DNA of 64,000 nt, taken from the NCBI RefSeq assembly GCF_039537985.1, contig NZ_BAABBN010000007.1:1240001-1304000 (forward strand), read 5' to 3'. Source of the DNA: Litoribacillus peritrichatus. GTDB taxonomy: Bacteria > Pseudomonadota > Gammaproteobacteria > Pseudomonadales > Litoribrevibacteraceae. This document shows, piece after piece, positions 27,576 to 36,999 of this stretch. The position numbers and the translations under genes are program-made. The notes beneath the pieces were generated by a model that worked only from the letters and a program-made list of their open reading frames with translations, was not told the origin of the DNA and did not search any database. How positions within the stretch are numbered: position 1 is the stretch's first letter; every line of letters starts with the position of its first letter.

Positions 27576-27610
27576 AAACGCCTGTTGTTCATGTAGAACA
27601 CAGGCGTTTG
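27576..27610 (-). terminator. Terminator of the small ORF
   Basis: Read on the minus strand, AAACGCCTGT(G)TTCTAC and its complement form a 14-to-16 bp stem ending in TTTTT. It lies about 45 bases after the stop of the 30-residue ORF and separates it from the sensor gene. Confidence 0.75.
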
Positions 27611-27654
27611 GAATTCTTGGGTTTAGGATCGCTGATTGGCATTATCCTAAAAGA

Positions 27655-27747
27655 TTACCAATAATAGAGATCCTCAAAATAACATGCTAACGCACGAACA
27701 TTTTTCTGTTCTTTGTCATTGTGGGGTACGCAGATTTCGGGTTCCAT
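27655..27747 (-). CDS. Unrecognised 30-residue peptide
   Basis: A 31-codon frame with a perfect Shine-Dalgarno AGGAGG (27755-27760) exactly seven bases before its ATG, and a strong terminator downstream. The peptide begins MEPEICVPHNDKE and ends CYFEDLYYW: two cysteines (positions 6 and 22), an acidic and charged middle and a Tyr-Tyr-Trp C-terminus. There is no signal peptide or membrane helix. I do not recognise the family. It is flanked on the same strand by a periplasmic-binding-like gene and a stand-alone membrane sensor. It could be a small regulator, a leader peptide or a precursor of a modified peptide. Confidence 0.6.
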   Translation of the reverse strand: MEPEICVPHNDKEQKNVRALACYFEDLYYW

Positions 27748-27877
27748 AATTTTATCCTCCTGATATTGTAATTATTAACAGAACGCCATGCCTATGCAGA
27801 CACAGGTTAAAGTATAGCCTGTCATTCAAAGGCTGCCTGACCATTGGTCTGGTTTAGGCTTCAGGAATTAGGCTGAG

Positions 27878-28744
27878 TTATTGCCAGAATTGAAGGTTTT
27901 CTGCTGTCTTAGGGGGTGAAATATCTGGGTTGTTTAAGTCAAAAATCACTCTGTTTTTAAGATCTGCTTTATCCAGAATATGCTGAATAAAGGCTTGGGC
28001 CATAAAAAGAGATTGGTGTTTGCCATTTTTATTGATGTGCGAAAGCCCGGTATCAAGCCGCCTGTACAAGGCATCATTTGATTGATTTACAAAGAAGTAC
28101 ACAGGGGCCTGGTAGCGAAGTAACAGTCGTTTTTCAACGACCAGTTCGGGGTCATTTAAATGGCTGAGTTCGCCCCAAGGCTCAGAAACACCTCTTGGAA
28201 AATAGTCGAAGCGACGGGCTTTAAGCATGGAAAACAGAGACTGATAACTGGGGCTTTCAACGACCTTTAATCCATTGGTCTTTAATATCTTTGTGTCTGG
28301 CCAATACCGCCCTTGACCAGCTTTGAGTTTTTTCAGTTGATCCAATGAACGAATTTTATTAAAGGTAGGCTGGTCTTCCCGGTTAATAATAAAAATTCTC
28401 AGGCCGAATAAACCGTTAAGTAAGGGTCTTCGAATGGCCTTGAGGTTGGTTTCCCTCTGTTTGGAGGTCATGGTCCAGAGCAGGTTAATTCTGTGATTGG
28501 ATTGAAGCATCAATACTGCGCGTGTTTGAGGAATCGTGGAGTTTAAGTATTGAATTTCATAGGGGCCGAATTCCTCTTCTGTGGCTTTGAGCACCAAGTG
28601 GAGTAGGTCAATAAAGTACTGATCTTGTTCGTTGGTGATGTTTTCGATGGCCGGTAAGGTGATGATGGTCGGTGCTTCATCGGCAGATGATAAGGGGACT
28701 TCGACTAACGTTAAAAAACACGTACAAAAGAACAGCCGTCTAAT
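27878..28744 (-). CDS. Periplasmic substrate-binding-like protein with unclear start
   Basis: About 285 residues related in pattern to family 3 solute-binding proteins: a binding lobe beginning TIITLPAIENITN, then LFGLRIFIINREDQPTF and a hinge-type segment LKKLKAGQGRYWPDTKILKTNGLKVVES. A hydrophobic export signal (RRLFFCTCFLTLV, then SSADEAP) is visible. No ATG, GTG or TTG lies in frame between the purD terminator and the signal peptide. The best-fitting start is ATT at 28744, giving MRRLFFCTCF; CTG at 28735 is the alternative. The frame is open back into purD (to 29068), but that part is a purD shadow. No ABC permease or ATPase genes are nearby. Confidence 0.6.
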   Translation of the reverse strand: MRRLFFCTCFLTLVEVPLSSADEAPTIITLPAIENITNEQDQYFIDLLHLVLKATEEEFGPYEIQYLNSTIPQTRAVLMLQSNHRINLLWTMTSKQRETNLKAIRRPLLNGLFGLRIFIINREDQPTFNKIRSLDQLKKLKAGQGRYWPDTKILKTNGLKVVESPSYQSLFSMLKARRFDYFPRGVSEPWGELSHLNDPELVVEKRLLLRYQAPVYFFVNQSNDALYRRLDTGLSHINKNGKHQSLFMAQAFIQHILDKADLKNRVIFDLNNPDISPPKTAENLQFWQ

Positions 28745-28791
28745 GAAGATATGGCGGGTTGGCGAATGTAAGAATGATAATTCAGCGGAGG

Positions 28792-28831
28792 ATAAAAGCC
28801 GGTAAGAAACACCGGAGATGGTGTTTCTTAC
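28792..28831 (-). terminator. Rho-independent terminator after purD
   Basis: GTAAGAAACACC and GGTGTTTCTTAC form a perfect 12-bp stem with a 6-base loop; on the minus strand CGGCTTTTATC follows. It lies about 22 bases after the purD stop. Confidence 0.82.
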
Positions 28832-28853
28832 CCATGCAATGCCTAAAAGGAAA

Positions 28854-30143
28854 CTAGCTGTTTTCTTCGCGAGCGATTGCGCGATAGCCGATGTCTGTAC
28901 GGTAGTAAACACCGTCCCAGTTAATTTGTTTCGCCAGTAAATAGGCTTTTTGCTGAGCTTCAGACACAGTATTACCCAGTGCTGTAGCGCATAATACGCG
29001 ACCACCATTGGTAACTGTATTGCCTTCATGTTCAGCGGTACCTGCATGGAAAACCTTAATCCCTTCAACTTCCTGTTGCGGCAGACCAGTGATTATATCA
29101 CCTTTCTTATACGCTTCAGGATAGCCGCCTGCAGCTAAAACCACACCTACAGAGGCTCTTTCGTCCCACTCAACGGTAGTGGAGGCCAGTTGACCATCAA
29201 TGGCTGAGAGACAAAGATCCGCCAAATTAGACTTTAAGCGAAGCATGATTGGCTGTGTTTCAGGGTCACCGAAACGGCAGTTGTATTCAAGAACTTTTGG
29301 TGTGCCGTCTTCAGCAACCATGATGCCTGCGTATAGGAAGCCACGGTAGCGGTTGCCTTCATCCTGCATACCCTGAACGGTAGGCACAATGACTTCGCGC
29401 ATGATGCGGTCATGAATGTCCTGAGTTACGACTGGCGCAGGTGAATACGCACCCATACCACCTGTGTTTGGCCCTTGGTCGCCATTATCGCGTGCTTTGT
29501 GATCTTGCGAAGAAGCTAATGGCAAGATGTCAGTACCATCCACCATAACGATGAAGCTTGCTTCTTCACCGGTCAAAAACTCTTCAACCACTACGCGAGA
29601 GCCGGCATCGCCAAACTTGTTTCCGGCCAGCATGTCTTCGATGGCATCAATGGCTTCTTGCTCGGTTTGTGCGATGATTACGCCTTTACCTGCAGCCAGC
29701 CCATCCGCTTTAATAACAATCGGTGTGCCTTTTTCTTTAACATAAGCAACCGCTGGCTCGATTTCAGTAAAGTTCTGATACTCCGCCGTTGGGATGTTAT
29801 GACGAGCCAGGAAATCCTTTGTGAATGCTTTAGAGCCTTCCAGTTGAGCTGCGCCTTTCGTTGGGCCAAATGCTTTTAAGCCTTCTTGCTCAAAACGATC
29901 TACCAGACCTTCGACTAATGGCGCTTCCGGGCCAACAATGGTCAGGTCAATGGCTTCTTTTTGAGCAAAGGCAACCAGCTTATTCTGATCAAGAACGTCA
30001 ATATTAACGTTTGTTAGATTTGGTTCCAGTGCGGTACCTGCGTTGCCCGGAGCTACAAATACCTGTTCAACGTTTTCAGCTTTTGCTGCTTTCCATGCAA
30101 GGGCATGCTCACGACCGCCTGAACCAATCACCAATACTTTCAT
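28854..30143 (-). CDS. purD: Phosphoribosylamine-glycine ligase (GARS)
   Basis: Second step of de novo purine synthesis, an ATP-grasp ligase. The 429-residue protein starts MKVLVIGSGGREHALAWK and contains IVGPEAPLV, the ATP-grasp loop IVIKADGLAAGKGVI near 140-155 and EYNCRFGDPETQPIM near 285. Length is standard. It follows purH on the same strand with 151 bases between, as in the enterobacterial purHD operon. Confidence 0.97.
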   Translation of the reverse strand: MKVLVIGSGGREHALAWKAAKAENVEQVFVAPGNAGTALEPNLTNVNIDVLDQNKLVAFAQKEAIDLTIVGPEAPLVEGLVDRFEQEGLKAFGPTKGAAQLEGSKAFTKDFLARHNIPTAEYQNFTEIEPAVAYVKEKGTPIVIKADGLAAGKGVIIAQTEQEAIDAIEDMLAGNKFGDAGSRVVVEEFLTGEEASFIVMVDGTDILPLASSQDHKARDNGDQGPNTGGMGAYSPAPVVTQDIHDRIMREVIVPTVQGMQDEGNRYRGFLYAGIMVAEDGTPKVLEYNCRFGDPETQPIMLRLKSNLADLCLSAIDGQLASTTVEWDERASVGVVLAAGGYPEAYKKGDIITGLPQQEVEGIKVFHAGTAEHEGNTVTNGGRVLCATALGNTVSEAQQKAYLLAKQINWDGVYYRTDIGYRAIAREENS

Positions 30144-30180
30144 GATGTTCTCTCTTCTTCCTGATAGTTAAAAAACAGCA

Positions 30181-30205
30181 ACGGGCCTGATTGGAATCGG
30201 CCCGT
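30181..30205 (-). terminator. Hairpin between purH and purD
   Basis: ACGGGCC and GGCCCGT pair around an 11-base loop; on the minus strand TGCTGTTTTTT follows after one base. It may attenuate purD expression relative to purH. Confidence 0.45.
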
Positions 30206-30294
30206 AAATTCTGTCGTTGCGCGCTTCTTATCACCTGGTATTTTGTGATTAAGGCGCACTTATAAGACAAATAATAGTCGTTTCTATTTAAACT

Positions 30295-31878
30295 TTAGTG
30301 CTTAAAGTGACGCATGCCAGTAAAGACCATCGCCATGCCATGTTCGTTGGCTGCGTCAATGACTTCCTGATCTCGCATTGAACCGCCAGGCTGAATCACG
30401 GCATTGATGCCTGCCGCTGCCGCTGCGTCTATGCCGTCACGGAACGGGAAGAAGGCGTCAGAAGCCATGACCGAACCACGGACTTCAAGGTTTTCGTCAG
30501 CGGCTTTAATACCGGCAATTTTAGCGCTGTAAACACGGCTCATCTGGCCTGCGCCGACACCGATGGTCATTGCATTTTTAGCGTAAACAATGGCGTTGGA
30601 TTTAACGCATTTTGCTACTTTCCAGGCGAACAACAGGTCGCGCATTTCTTCTTCGGTTGGTACTTTGGTTGTGACGACTTTCAGGTCACTTTGTGACACC
30701 ATGCCACGATCCAGATCCTGAACCAACAGACCGCCGTTGACGCGCTTGTAGTCCAGCGCTGGTGTACGATCAGCAGACCACTGGCCGCACTCAAGTACAC
30801 GAACATTCGTCTTGGCGGATGTCACCTCTAAAACACCAGCTTTGACGGATGGCGCGATAATCACCTCAACAAACTGTCGATCAATGATGGCTTTCGCCGT
30901 TTCTACATCCAGCGGACGGTTAAAAGCGATGATGCCACCAAATGCAGACGTTGGGTCTGTTTTAAAAGAGCGATCGTAGGCTTCCAGAATGGTTGCGCCG
31001 GTCGCTACGCCGCATGGGTTCGCGTGCTTAACGATGACACAGGCAGGTTCTTCAAACAGTTTGACGGTTTCCAGTGCTGCATCAGTATCAGCTACGTTAT
31101 TGAATGACAACGCCTTACCCTGAAGTTGCTTCGCAGTAGAAACGCTGGCTTCAGCTGGATTCTCTTCAACAAAAAACGCGGCTTTCTGGTGAGGGTTTTC
31201 ACCGTAACGCATGTCTTGGGCTTTAATGAACTGAGTATTAAAGGTACGAGGCAAGTCGCTTACTGTGTCACCTTCAATATTACGGTTGCCAAGGTAGTTG
31301 GCAATGGCGCCGTCGTATTGAGCTGTATGTTCGAAGGCTTTAACCGCCAGGTCAAAACGGGTTTCAAGGCTTAACTGACCTTGGTTGTCAGACAGTTCTG
31401 CCAGAAGCGCGTCGTAATCGGTGGCGTTAACAACGATGGCCACGTCTTTATGGTTTTTAGCCGCAGCACGTACCATGGTCGGGCCGCCGATGTCGATGTT
31501 TTCAATCGCAGTCGGTAAGTCACAGTCCGGACGAGAAATCGCCTGTTGGAACGGGTAAAGATTCACGATGACCATATCAATGGCATCGATGTTGTGCGCT
31601 TCCATGACCTGGTCGTCGGTACCACGACGACCCAGAATGCCACCATGAATTTTCGGATGAAGCGTTTTTACACGGCCATCCATCATTTCAGGGAAACCTG
31701 TGTGCTCAGAAACCTCTGTGACCTTGATGCTGTTCTCTTGAAGTAAGCGATAAGTACCGCCTGTTGAAAGTAATTCAATGCCTAAATCGGAAAGAGATTT
31801 TGCAAACTCAACGATACCTGCTTTATCAGATACGCTGATAAGCGCGCGTTTTACTGGTTTTAGAGCTGTTGTCGACAT
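30295..31878 (-). CDS. purH: Bifunctional AICAR transformylase/IMP cyclohydrolase
   Basis: Last two steps of IMP synthesis. In the 527-residue protein the N-terminal MGS-like cyclohydrolase domain (about 1-200) has ALISVSDKAGIVEFA and LLSTGGTYRLL; the transformylase domain has the catalytic KHANPCGVA motif near 265 and AFFPFRDGIDAAAAAGI near 470. It ends MRHFKH as usual. It lies downstream of dusB-fis, as in Pseudomonas. Confidence 0.97.
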   Translation of the reverse strand: MSTTALKPVKRALISVSDKAGIVEFAKSLSDLGIELLSTGGTYRLLQENSIKVTEVSEHTGFPEMMDGRVKTLHPKIHGGILGRRGTDDQVMEAHNIDAIDMVIVNLYPFQQAISRPDCDLPTAIENIDIGGPTMVRAAAKNHKDVAIVVNATDYDALLAELSDNQGQLSLETRFDLAVKAFEHTAQYDGAIANYLGNRNIEGDTVSDLPRTFNTQFIKAQDMRYGENPHQKAAFFVEENPAEASVSTAKQLQGKALSFNNVADTDAALETVKLFEEPACVIVKHANPCGVATGATILEAYDRSFKTDPTSAFGGIIAFNRPLDVETAKAIIDRQFVEVIIAPSVKAGVLEVTSAKTNVRVLECGQWSADRTPALDYKRVNGGLLVQDLDRGMVSQSDLKVVTTKVPTEEEMRDLLFAWKVAKCVKSNAIVYAKNAMTIGVGAGQMSRVYSAKIAGIKAADENLEVRGSVMASDAFFPFRDGIDAAAAAGINAVIQPGGSMRDQEVIDAANEHGMAMVFTGMRHFKH

Positions 31879-31950
31879 GGTGTTGTCTTTACCTGTTCTG
31901 GTTAACGACTGACTGTGAAAGAGGGGGCTGCTTCTCTCGAAGCAGACAAA

Positions 31951-32271
31951 TTATAGTAGACCGTACTGCTTTAACTTCTTACGAAGCGTCCCGCGATTAA
32001 GACCAAGCATGACCGCTGCTTTCGTCTGGTTGTCGCGTGTAAAAGTCATAACGGCGTCCAGCAGAGGTGCTTCAACTTCTGAAAGAACCATGTCATAAAC
32101 GTCTGTTACGTCTTGGCCATCCAGGTGATTAAAATAATTTTGCAGTGCTTTTTCAACGCTGTCGCGCAGTGTTTGATGCTGTTCTACCGGAGCAGTCAGG
32201 TGTTCTCTAAATCGGTTAGCTTCCGGGTTGGACTGGTCCACGGTGGCTTCGGCAGTATCAAAAGGAATCAT
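31951..32271 (-). CDS. fis: Nucleoid protein Fis
   Basis: Growth-phase-regulated DNA-bending protein that activates rRNA promoters. At 106 residues, slightly longer than the E. coli form, the C-terminal helix-turn-helix (MTFTRDNQTKAAVMLGLNRGTLRKKLKQYGLL, split here between residues about 75 and 106) is intact. The N-terminal beta-hairpin arms are more divergent. Its ATG overlaps the dusB stop by four bases, the conserved dusB-fis operon arrangement. Confidence 0.96.
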   Translation of the reverse strand: MIPFDTAEATVDQSNPEANRFREHLTAPVEQHQTLRDSVEKALQNYFNHLDGQDVTDVYDMVLSEVEAPLLDAVMTFTRDNQTKAAVMLGLNRGTLRKKLKQYGLL

Positions 32272-33257
32272 GCAGCTATACTTCCTGTGCGTATTAATTG
32301 ATGGAAAAACGTTTGGATTGCTGCAAGTTGTTCTTGGCAGCTTTCTAAACGGTTAAAGTCTTTTTTAAAGATTTCATGAGTGGGTTGGGTTTGTAGGTAC
32401 CAACCGACATGTTTACGGGCAATTCGAACGCCCATAAAGTCACCATAAAATTCGTACAGTGCTCTCAAATGTGAAAGGAGCAAAGTTTGTATTTCTGTAG
32501 CGGTAGGGGCTTTCAGCTTTTCCCCTGTCTCAAGGTAGTGGTTTATTTCATTAAAAATCCAAGGACGACCTTGAGCGGCGCGACCAATCAGCAGACCGTC
32601 TGCTTGTGTGTACTCCAACACTTGGAGTGCTTTTTCGGGGCTGTCAATATCGCCATTGGCAAATACTGGGATACTGACTTCCGACTTAATTTGTTTGATG
32701 GCTTCGTAATTAACCGGGCCGTGATATTTACACTCTCGGGTACGGCCATGGATCGCTATGGCCGTGATGCCAGCATCTTGCGCAAGATGGGCAACTCTTA
32801 TTCCGTTGTGATGGGCTTGAGACCAGCCTATTCGGGTTTTTAGGGTGACGGGTATGTCGACACTTTCAATCACCGCATCCAGAATTTCTTTGACGAGCCC
32901 CTCGTCTTTTAACAGTGCAGAGCCAGCTGCTTTATTGCAGACTTTCTTTGCCGGGCAGCCCATGTTGATATCAACAATTTGGGCGCCTCTTTCGGCGCTT
33001 AATTTGGCTGCTTCAGCCATCATCTCAGGATCACCGCCAGCAATTTGTACTGATCGAATGCCTGGTTCTCCATCATAGTTCATCCGCAAAGAAGATTTGG
33101 CGGTTTTCCATAGCCGCTTGTCGGATGTGATCATTTCGGAAACGGCCATGGCTGCGCCCAGTTGTTTACACATAATACGAAAAGGACGATCGGTGACGCC
33201 TGCCATGGGGGCAAGTACCAGTCGATTGTCTAATGTGTAAGGGCCCAGCTGAATCAA
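32268..33257 (-). CDS. dusB: tRNA-dihydrouridine synthase B
   Basis: FMN-dependent enzyme that reduces uridine (position 17 in E. coli) in tRNA. The 329-residue protein has APMAGVTDRPFR at the N-terminus, VDINMGCPAKKVCNKAAGSALL with the catalytic cysteine near 100, and the FMN-phosphate motif ADGLLIGRAAQGRPWIF near 225. It is cotranscribed with fis through a 4-base overlap. Confidence 0.96.
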   Translation of the reverse strand: MIQLGPYTLDNRLVLAPMAGVTDRPFRIMCKQLGAAMAVSEMITSDKRLWKTAKSSLRMNYDGEPGIRSVQIAGGDPEMMAEAAKLSAERGAQIVDINMGCPAKKVCNKAAGSALLKDEGLVKEILDAVIESVDIPVTLKTRIGWSQAHHNGIRVAHLAQDAGITAIAIHGRTRECKYHGPVNYEAIKQIKSEVSIPVFANGDIDSPEKALQVLEYTQADGLLIGRAAQGRPWIFNEINHYLETGEKLKAPTATEIQTLLLSHLRALYEFYGDFMGVRIARKHVGWYLQTQPTHEIFKKDFNRLESCQEQLAAIQTFFHQLIRTGSIAA

Positions 33258-33408
33258 AAATAGCTCCGAAAGTTAATGTCTAAATGGATTGATCGAATTT
33301 TGTTCGATGGTAATAAGACAGGGGCGCTATGATAACGATTTCGTCAGTGCTGGAAAAGGCTGTAGATGTAAAAAATTGTCTAGAAAGTGATCATTTTGTA
33401 CTTGACAT

Positions 33409-34539
33409 TTATGGATAGAACTCGATTCGGTAACTTCTTGCGTTTGCACCTGGGTCAAGGATCTTGAATGCGATATGAATTGGGGTGTTGGTTGGCATGT
33501 TCGTGACCCCTGACAGTTCACCGCCAAGGTATTGTTTTGGCAAAATTAGGCCGCTGGCAATATCCTGTCCGTCATTGTCACTGAAGATTAACGCTAATTT
33601 CGGGAACGGCTGAGTAAAGGAAGCCTGATTTAAAATGACAGCGTCAATGAGTAAGTGTTTATTGTTTTTGTTATCGCTACGAACGATTAAGTTACTGGCT
33701 CGTATTTTTTCAATGGCTCTGACGTGCGGCAACTTGCAGTCGATAATCTGGCAGGTGACGCTGTAAGCAGGCCTAAGGCTTGGTAGTTTGGACCACTGGT
33801 TGAAATTCAGCCAGGCAAGTTGAAGGATCAGTCCACTGATGGCGAATAGACAACCAACGCTCAAGGCTACGGTCGAATATATCTGCTTTTTATCAGCGGT
33901 GGTTTTTTCAGTGCTCAGGTAAACCGGCTCACTTTCTATCTGAGGGCCATTTATCTGTGAACGGGAGAAGTCGTCTTCTTCCTCTTCTGAAAACTGAAAT
34001 GCGTTATTGGGGGCGCTGTCGGATTTGGGAACCGTTTCCTGGGGCGTGTTTTCATCCTCCTCCACGGAGCTGTCGAGTTCTCTCAGCAGCTCTTCGGCCC
34101 AGCTGTCGTCCTGCTGGTTGTCCGACTCTTCACTTTTACCAAACAGTTCATCGGCGTCGATGTCTTCACCGTCAAGATCGTCCGTGATGGTTAGAAACGT
34201 TTCTTCGGGTTCTATGTCTTGTTTGGGCGCCGTGTTCTTGGATTTAGGCTTCTGTTCGGGAGAGAACATTTCATTGACGCTGTCGTCTGAAAGGTCGAAG
34301 TCCTGATCAATCTTGCTGATGGTGTCCTGAGGGCCGAACATGTCGTCCATCTCAAGCTTGTCTTCGTTTGCAGGAGGCGGTGTCGGGGCGTCGTTATTCA
34401 GGGCACTGTATTCCACGGCATTAAATACATGCAGGCAACTGCCACAACGCACCAGACCTTCTGCAACTTTCAGCTGCTCATTTCGGACTTTAAACGAAGT
34501 CTGGCATTTCGGGCATTGAGTGATCAGTTCCGCGACCAT
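33409..34539 (-). CDS. Zinc-ribbon membrane protein with DUF3426 domain
   Basis: A 376-residue protein of unknown function common in this operon in Pseudomonas and relatives. An N-terminal MJ0042-type zinc ribbon (CPKCQTSFKV, then VRCGSCLHVF, residues 9-40) is followed by a long acidic low-complexity region (about 45-200). A single transmembrane helix (about 223-247) leads into a periplasmic DUF3426 domain (LPHVRAIEKIRASNLIVRSD and after). The cytosolic zinc ribbon plus a periplasmic domain suggests a membrane-linked regulatory role, but none is established. Confidence 0.88.
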   Translation of the reverse strand: MVAELITQCPKCQTSFKVRNEQLKVAEGLVRCGSCLHVFNAVEYSALNNDAPTPPPANEDKLEMDDMFGPQDTISKIDQDFDLSDDSVNEMFSPEQKPKSKNTAPKQDIEPEETFLTITDDLDGEDIDADELFGKSEESDNQQDDSWAEELLRELDSSVEEDENTPQETVPKSDSAPNNAFQFSEEEEDDFSRSQINGPQIESEPVYLSTEKTTADKKQIYSTVALSVGCLFAISGLILQLAWLNFNQWSKLPSLRPAYSVTCQIIDCKLPHVRAIEKIRASNLIVRSDNKNNKHLLIDAVILNQASFTQPFPKLALIFSDNDGQDIASGLILPKQYLGGELSGVTNMPTNTPIHIAFKILDPGANARSYRIEFYP

Positions 34540-34668
34540 GGCGCAAATCCTAGTTCCTGTAACTCGGTATAATCCATTAATGGGTAAAAATCAGCTGCCG
34601 CCGTCTTGGCTGAGATCATTTTACATCACGAGATCATAGCTGACGCAGCGTATTCCGTGAAGGTTTGG

Positions 34669-35553
34669 CTATTTCTTTTTCCCTGTGATGAGTACCCAGT
34701 CTTCTTTTTGCTGTATTGGATTTAAGTCAAAATACTGGCTGTAGGTTTCATAAACTTCATTGGCCTGATCGGATAAAATGCCGGATAAAGCTAAGTAACC
34801 ACCCGATTTGGTGTTGCTGCTAATGACCGGAGCCAGTTCTACCAGAGGGCCTGCCAGAATATTTGCAACGGTCACGTCGGCCTGGCAACCCTGGAATTCT
34901 TCCGGGAGAAATAATTCAATTCGATTCCGTTCCAGGCTGTTTCTTTCCATGTTATTAGTGGTTGCGATCAGTGCCTGGGGATCGATGTCGACACCAATTG
35001 CATCTTGAGCCCCAAGCAATAATGCGGCAATGGCTAAAATGCCTGAACCACAGCCATAGTCCAGAACTTTTGCATTGGTCAGTGGTAAACCGTCTAAGTA
35101 TTGAAGGCACTGAAAGGTCGTAGGGTGAGTGCCAGTACCGAATGCTAAGCCAGGATCGAGAATCATGTTAACGTCGTTCTTATTCGGTGGCTCATGCCAG
35201 CTTGGGCAAATCCACAGACGCTCACCACACTGGATCGGTTTGAAGTCGTCCATCCAGGCTCTTTCCCAGTCCTGATCTTCAACGGTCTCGGAAGTGATTT
35301 CGTTTGGAATCTGCTGTTGATTGGCAAACGCCTGGACTTCCTTAACGATGTGATCAATAGCAAAGTCTTCGGTAAACAGGCCGACCACTCGGGTGGACTT
35401 CCAAAGCGGAGTTTCACCTGGCAAGGGTTCATAGATGGGTTGGTCTTCAGGGTCTTCGAGTGTGATTGAGCTGGCGCCAATTTCAAGCAAGAAATCTTCG
35501 AGTGCTTCAGCGGACTCTGCTTGGGTGGTGATCTTGATTTGTAACCAGCTCAT
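34669..35553 (-). CDS. prmA: Ribosomal protein L11 methyltransferase
   Basis: SAM-dependent trimethylation of ribosomal protein L11. The 294-residue protein has an N-terminal L11-binding domain and a methyltransferase domain with DPGLAFGTGTHPTTFQCL near 133-150, the SAM motif VLDYGCGSGILAIAA near 163-177 and the substrate motif VANILAGPL near 230. It lies in the conserved accBC-prmA-dusB-fis block. Confidence 0.96.
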   Translation of the reverse strand: MSWLQIKITTQAESAEALEDFLLEIGASSITLEDPEDQPIYEPLPGETPLWKSTRVVGLFTEDFAIDHIVKEVQAFANQQQIPNEITSETVEDQDWERAWMDDFKPIQCGERLWICPSWHEPPNKNDVNMILDPGLAFGTGTHPTTFQCLQYLDGLPLTNAKVLDYGCGSGILAIAALLLGAQDAIGVDIDPQALIATTNNMERNSLERNRIELFLPEEFQGCQADVTVANILAGPLVELAPVISSNTKSGGYLALSGILSDQANEVYETYSQYFDLNPIQQKEDWVLITGKKK

Positions 35554-35598
35554 GTTGTTTTCCCGTAATAAAGATTCTTAGGTTATCGAAATAAATGA

Positions 35599-36942
35599 CT
35601 ATTTACGTTTGAGTATGCTTTCCAGATAGTGAATATTAAATTCGCCTTTGCAGAATCCTTGGTCGCTCATCAGTCTGCGATGCAATGGGATGTTACTTCG
35701 GATACCGTCGATCAACATTTCTTCCATCGCGCTCTGCATGCGCTTGATGGCCTGAGTTCGGGTTTCCGCATGGCTGATCACTTTGGCAATTAATGAGTCA
35801 TAGAATGGCGGTACGGTGTAACCCGCGTATAAGTGAGAGTCCACACGAATGCCTGGGCCGCCAGGGGCATGATAAAACTTAACCGTACCGGGCGAAGGAA
35901 CAAAGGTTTTAGGGTCCTCGGCATTAATGCGGCTCTCGATGGCATGGCCGGAGGATTTGATATCGCTCTGCTGTATAGATAACGGCTCGCCACCGGCGAT
36001 TAACAGTTGTTGTCGAATAAGGTCAACACCAGTGATTACTTCCGTAACCGGGTGTTCGACCTGAATTCGGGTGTTCATCTCAATGAAGAAGTACTGGCCA
36101 TTTTCATAAAGAAACTCAAAGGTGCCAACGCCTCGGTAATTGATTTCTTTACAGGCCCGGACGCAGGCTTCAAATACGGCTGCTCGTGCTTCGGGGTCCA
36201 GGTTGGTTGCCGGTGCTTCTTCGATGACTTTCTGATGTTTGCGTTGAATGGAGCAGTCTCTGTCATAGAGATGAACTGCATTTCCCTTTCCGTCGGACAG
36301 AACCTGAACTTCAATGTGCCTTGGGTTCTCGAGAAACTTTTCCATATAGACAGTGCCGTCGCCAAAGGCGGCCAATGCTTCCGCTTTGGTGACTGAGACG
36401 GCATTTAACAGCGAAGCTTCACTGTGAACAACGCGCATGCCCCGGCCACCCCCACCGGCGGCGGCTTTAATGATAATCGGGTAGCCAATTCTCTGAGCCA
36501 CTTTAATGATGGCGTCTTTATGATTTGGCAAAGGACCGTCAGAGCCGGGCACTGTCGGAATGCCGGAGCGTTTCATGGCGCGAATCGCTGACACTTTATC
36601 GCCCATCAGGCGAATGACTTCCGGAGATGGGCCTATAAATGTAAAACCGCTGCGCTCAACTTGTTCTGCAAAGTCTGCGTTTTCAGCGAGAAAGCCGTAG
36701 CCTGGGTGAATGCCCATTGCATCGGTGACTTCCGCCGCGCTGATGATGGCCGGAATGTTTAAATAACTGTCAATGGGTTGGTTTGATCCAATACAAACCG
36801 ATTCATCGGCCAGCCGTACGTGGAGTAAATCCCGGTCTGTCTGGGAGTGTACGGCAACGGTTTTTATGTTCAGTTCTTTACAGGCTCTTAGAATGCGAAG
36901 GGCAATTTCGCCTCGGTTTGCAATGACAACTTTATCAAGCAT
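35599..36942 (-). CDS. accC: Acetyl-CoA carboxylase, biotin carboxylase subunit
   Basis: ATP-grasp enzyme that carboxylates the biotin on AccB, the first step of fatty-acid synthesis. The 447-residue protein starts MLDKVVIANRGEIALRIL and has the ATP-binding loop AAAGGGGRGMRVVHS near 160-174, the EEAPAT motif, FIEMNTRIQVEHPVTE near 285-300 and RINAEDP. It follows accB by 57 bases on the minus strand. Confidence 0.97.
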   Translation of the reverse strand: MLDKVVIANRGEIALRILRACKELNIKTVAVHSQTDRDLLHVRLADESVCIGSNQPIDSYLNIPAIISAAEVTDAMGIHPGYGFLAENADFAEQVERSGFTFIGPSPEVIRLMGDKVSAIRAMKRSGIPTVPGSDGPLPNHKDAIIKVAQRIGYPIIIKAAAGGGGRGMRVVHSEASLLNAVSVTKAEALAAFGDGTVYMEKFLENPRHIEVQVLSDGKGNAVHLYDRDCSIQRKHQKVIEEAPATNLDPEARAAVFEACVRACKEINYRGVGTFEFLYENGQYFFIEMNTRIQVEHPVTEVITGVDLIRQQLLIAGGEPLSIQQSDIKSSGHAIESRINAEDPKTFVPSPGTVKFYHAPGGPGIRVDSHLYAGYTVPPFYDSLIAKVISHAETRTQAIKRMQSAMEEMLIDGIRSNIPLHRRLMSDQGFCKGEFNIHYLESILKRK

Positions 36943-36999
36943 GAAACGGACTCAGATGGAAACGGATGGATCGTAATCGATGACAATAATCACCAGTGT

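Noticed and set aside
28745..29068. N-terminal extension of the binding-protein gene into purD
   Set aside because: This part is purD read in another frame and would have to be translated through the purD terminator; the recognisable protein starts after it.
34007..34306. + strand Ser-rich ORF
   Set aside because: Shadow of the acidic region of the DUF3426 gene.
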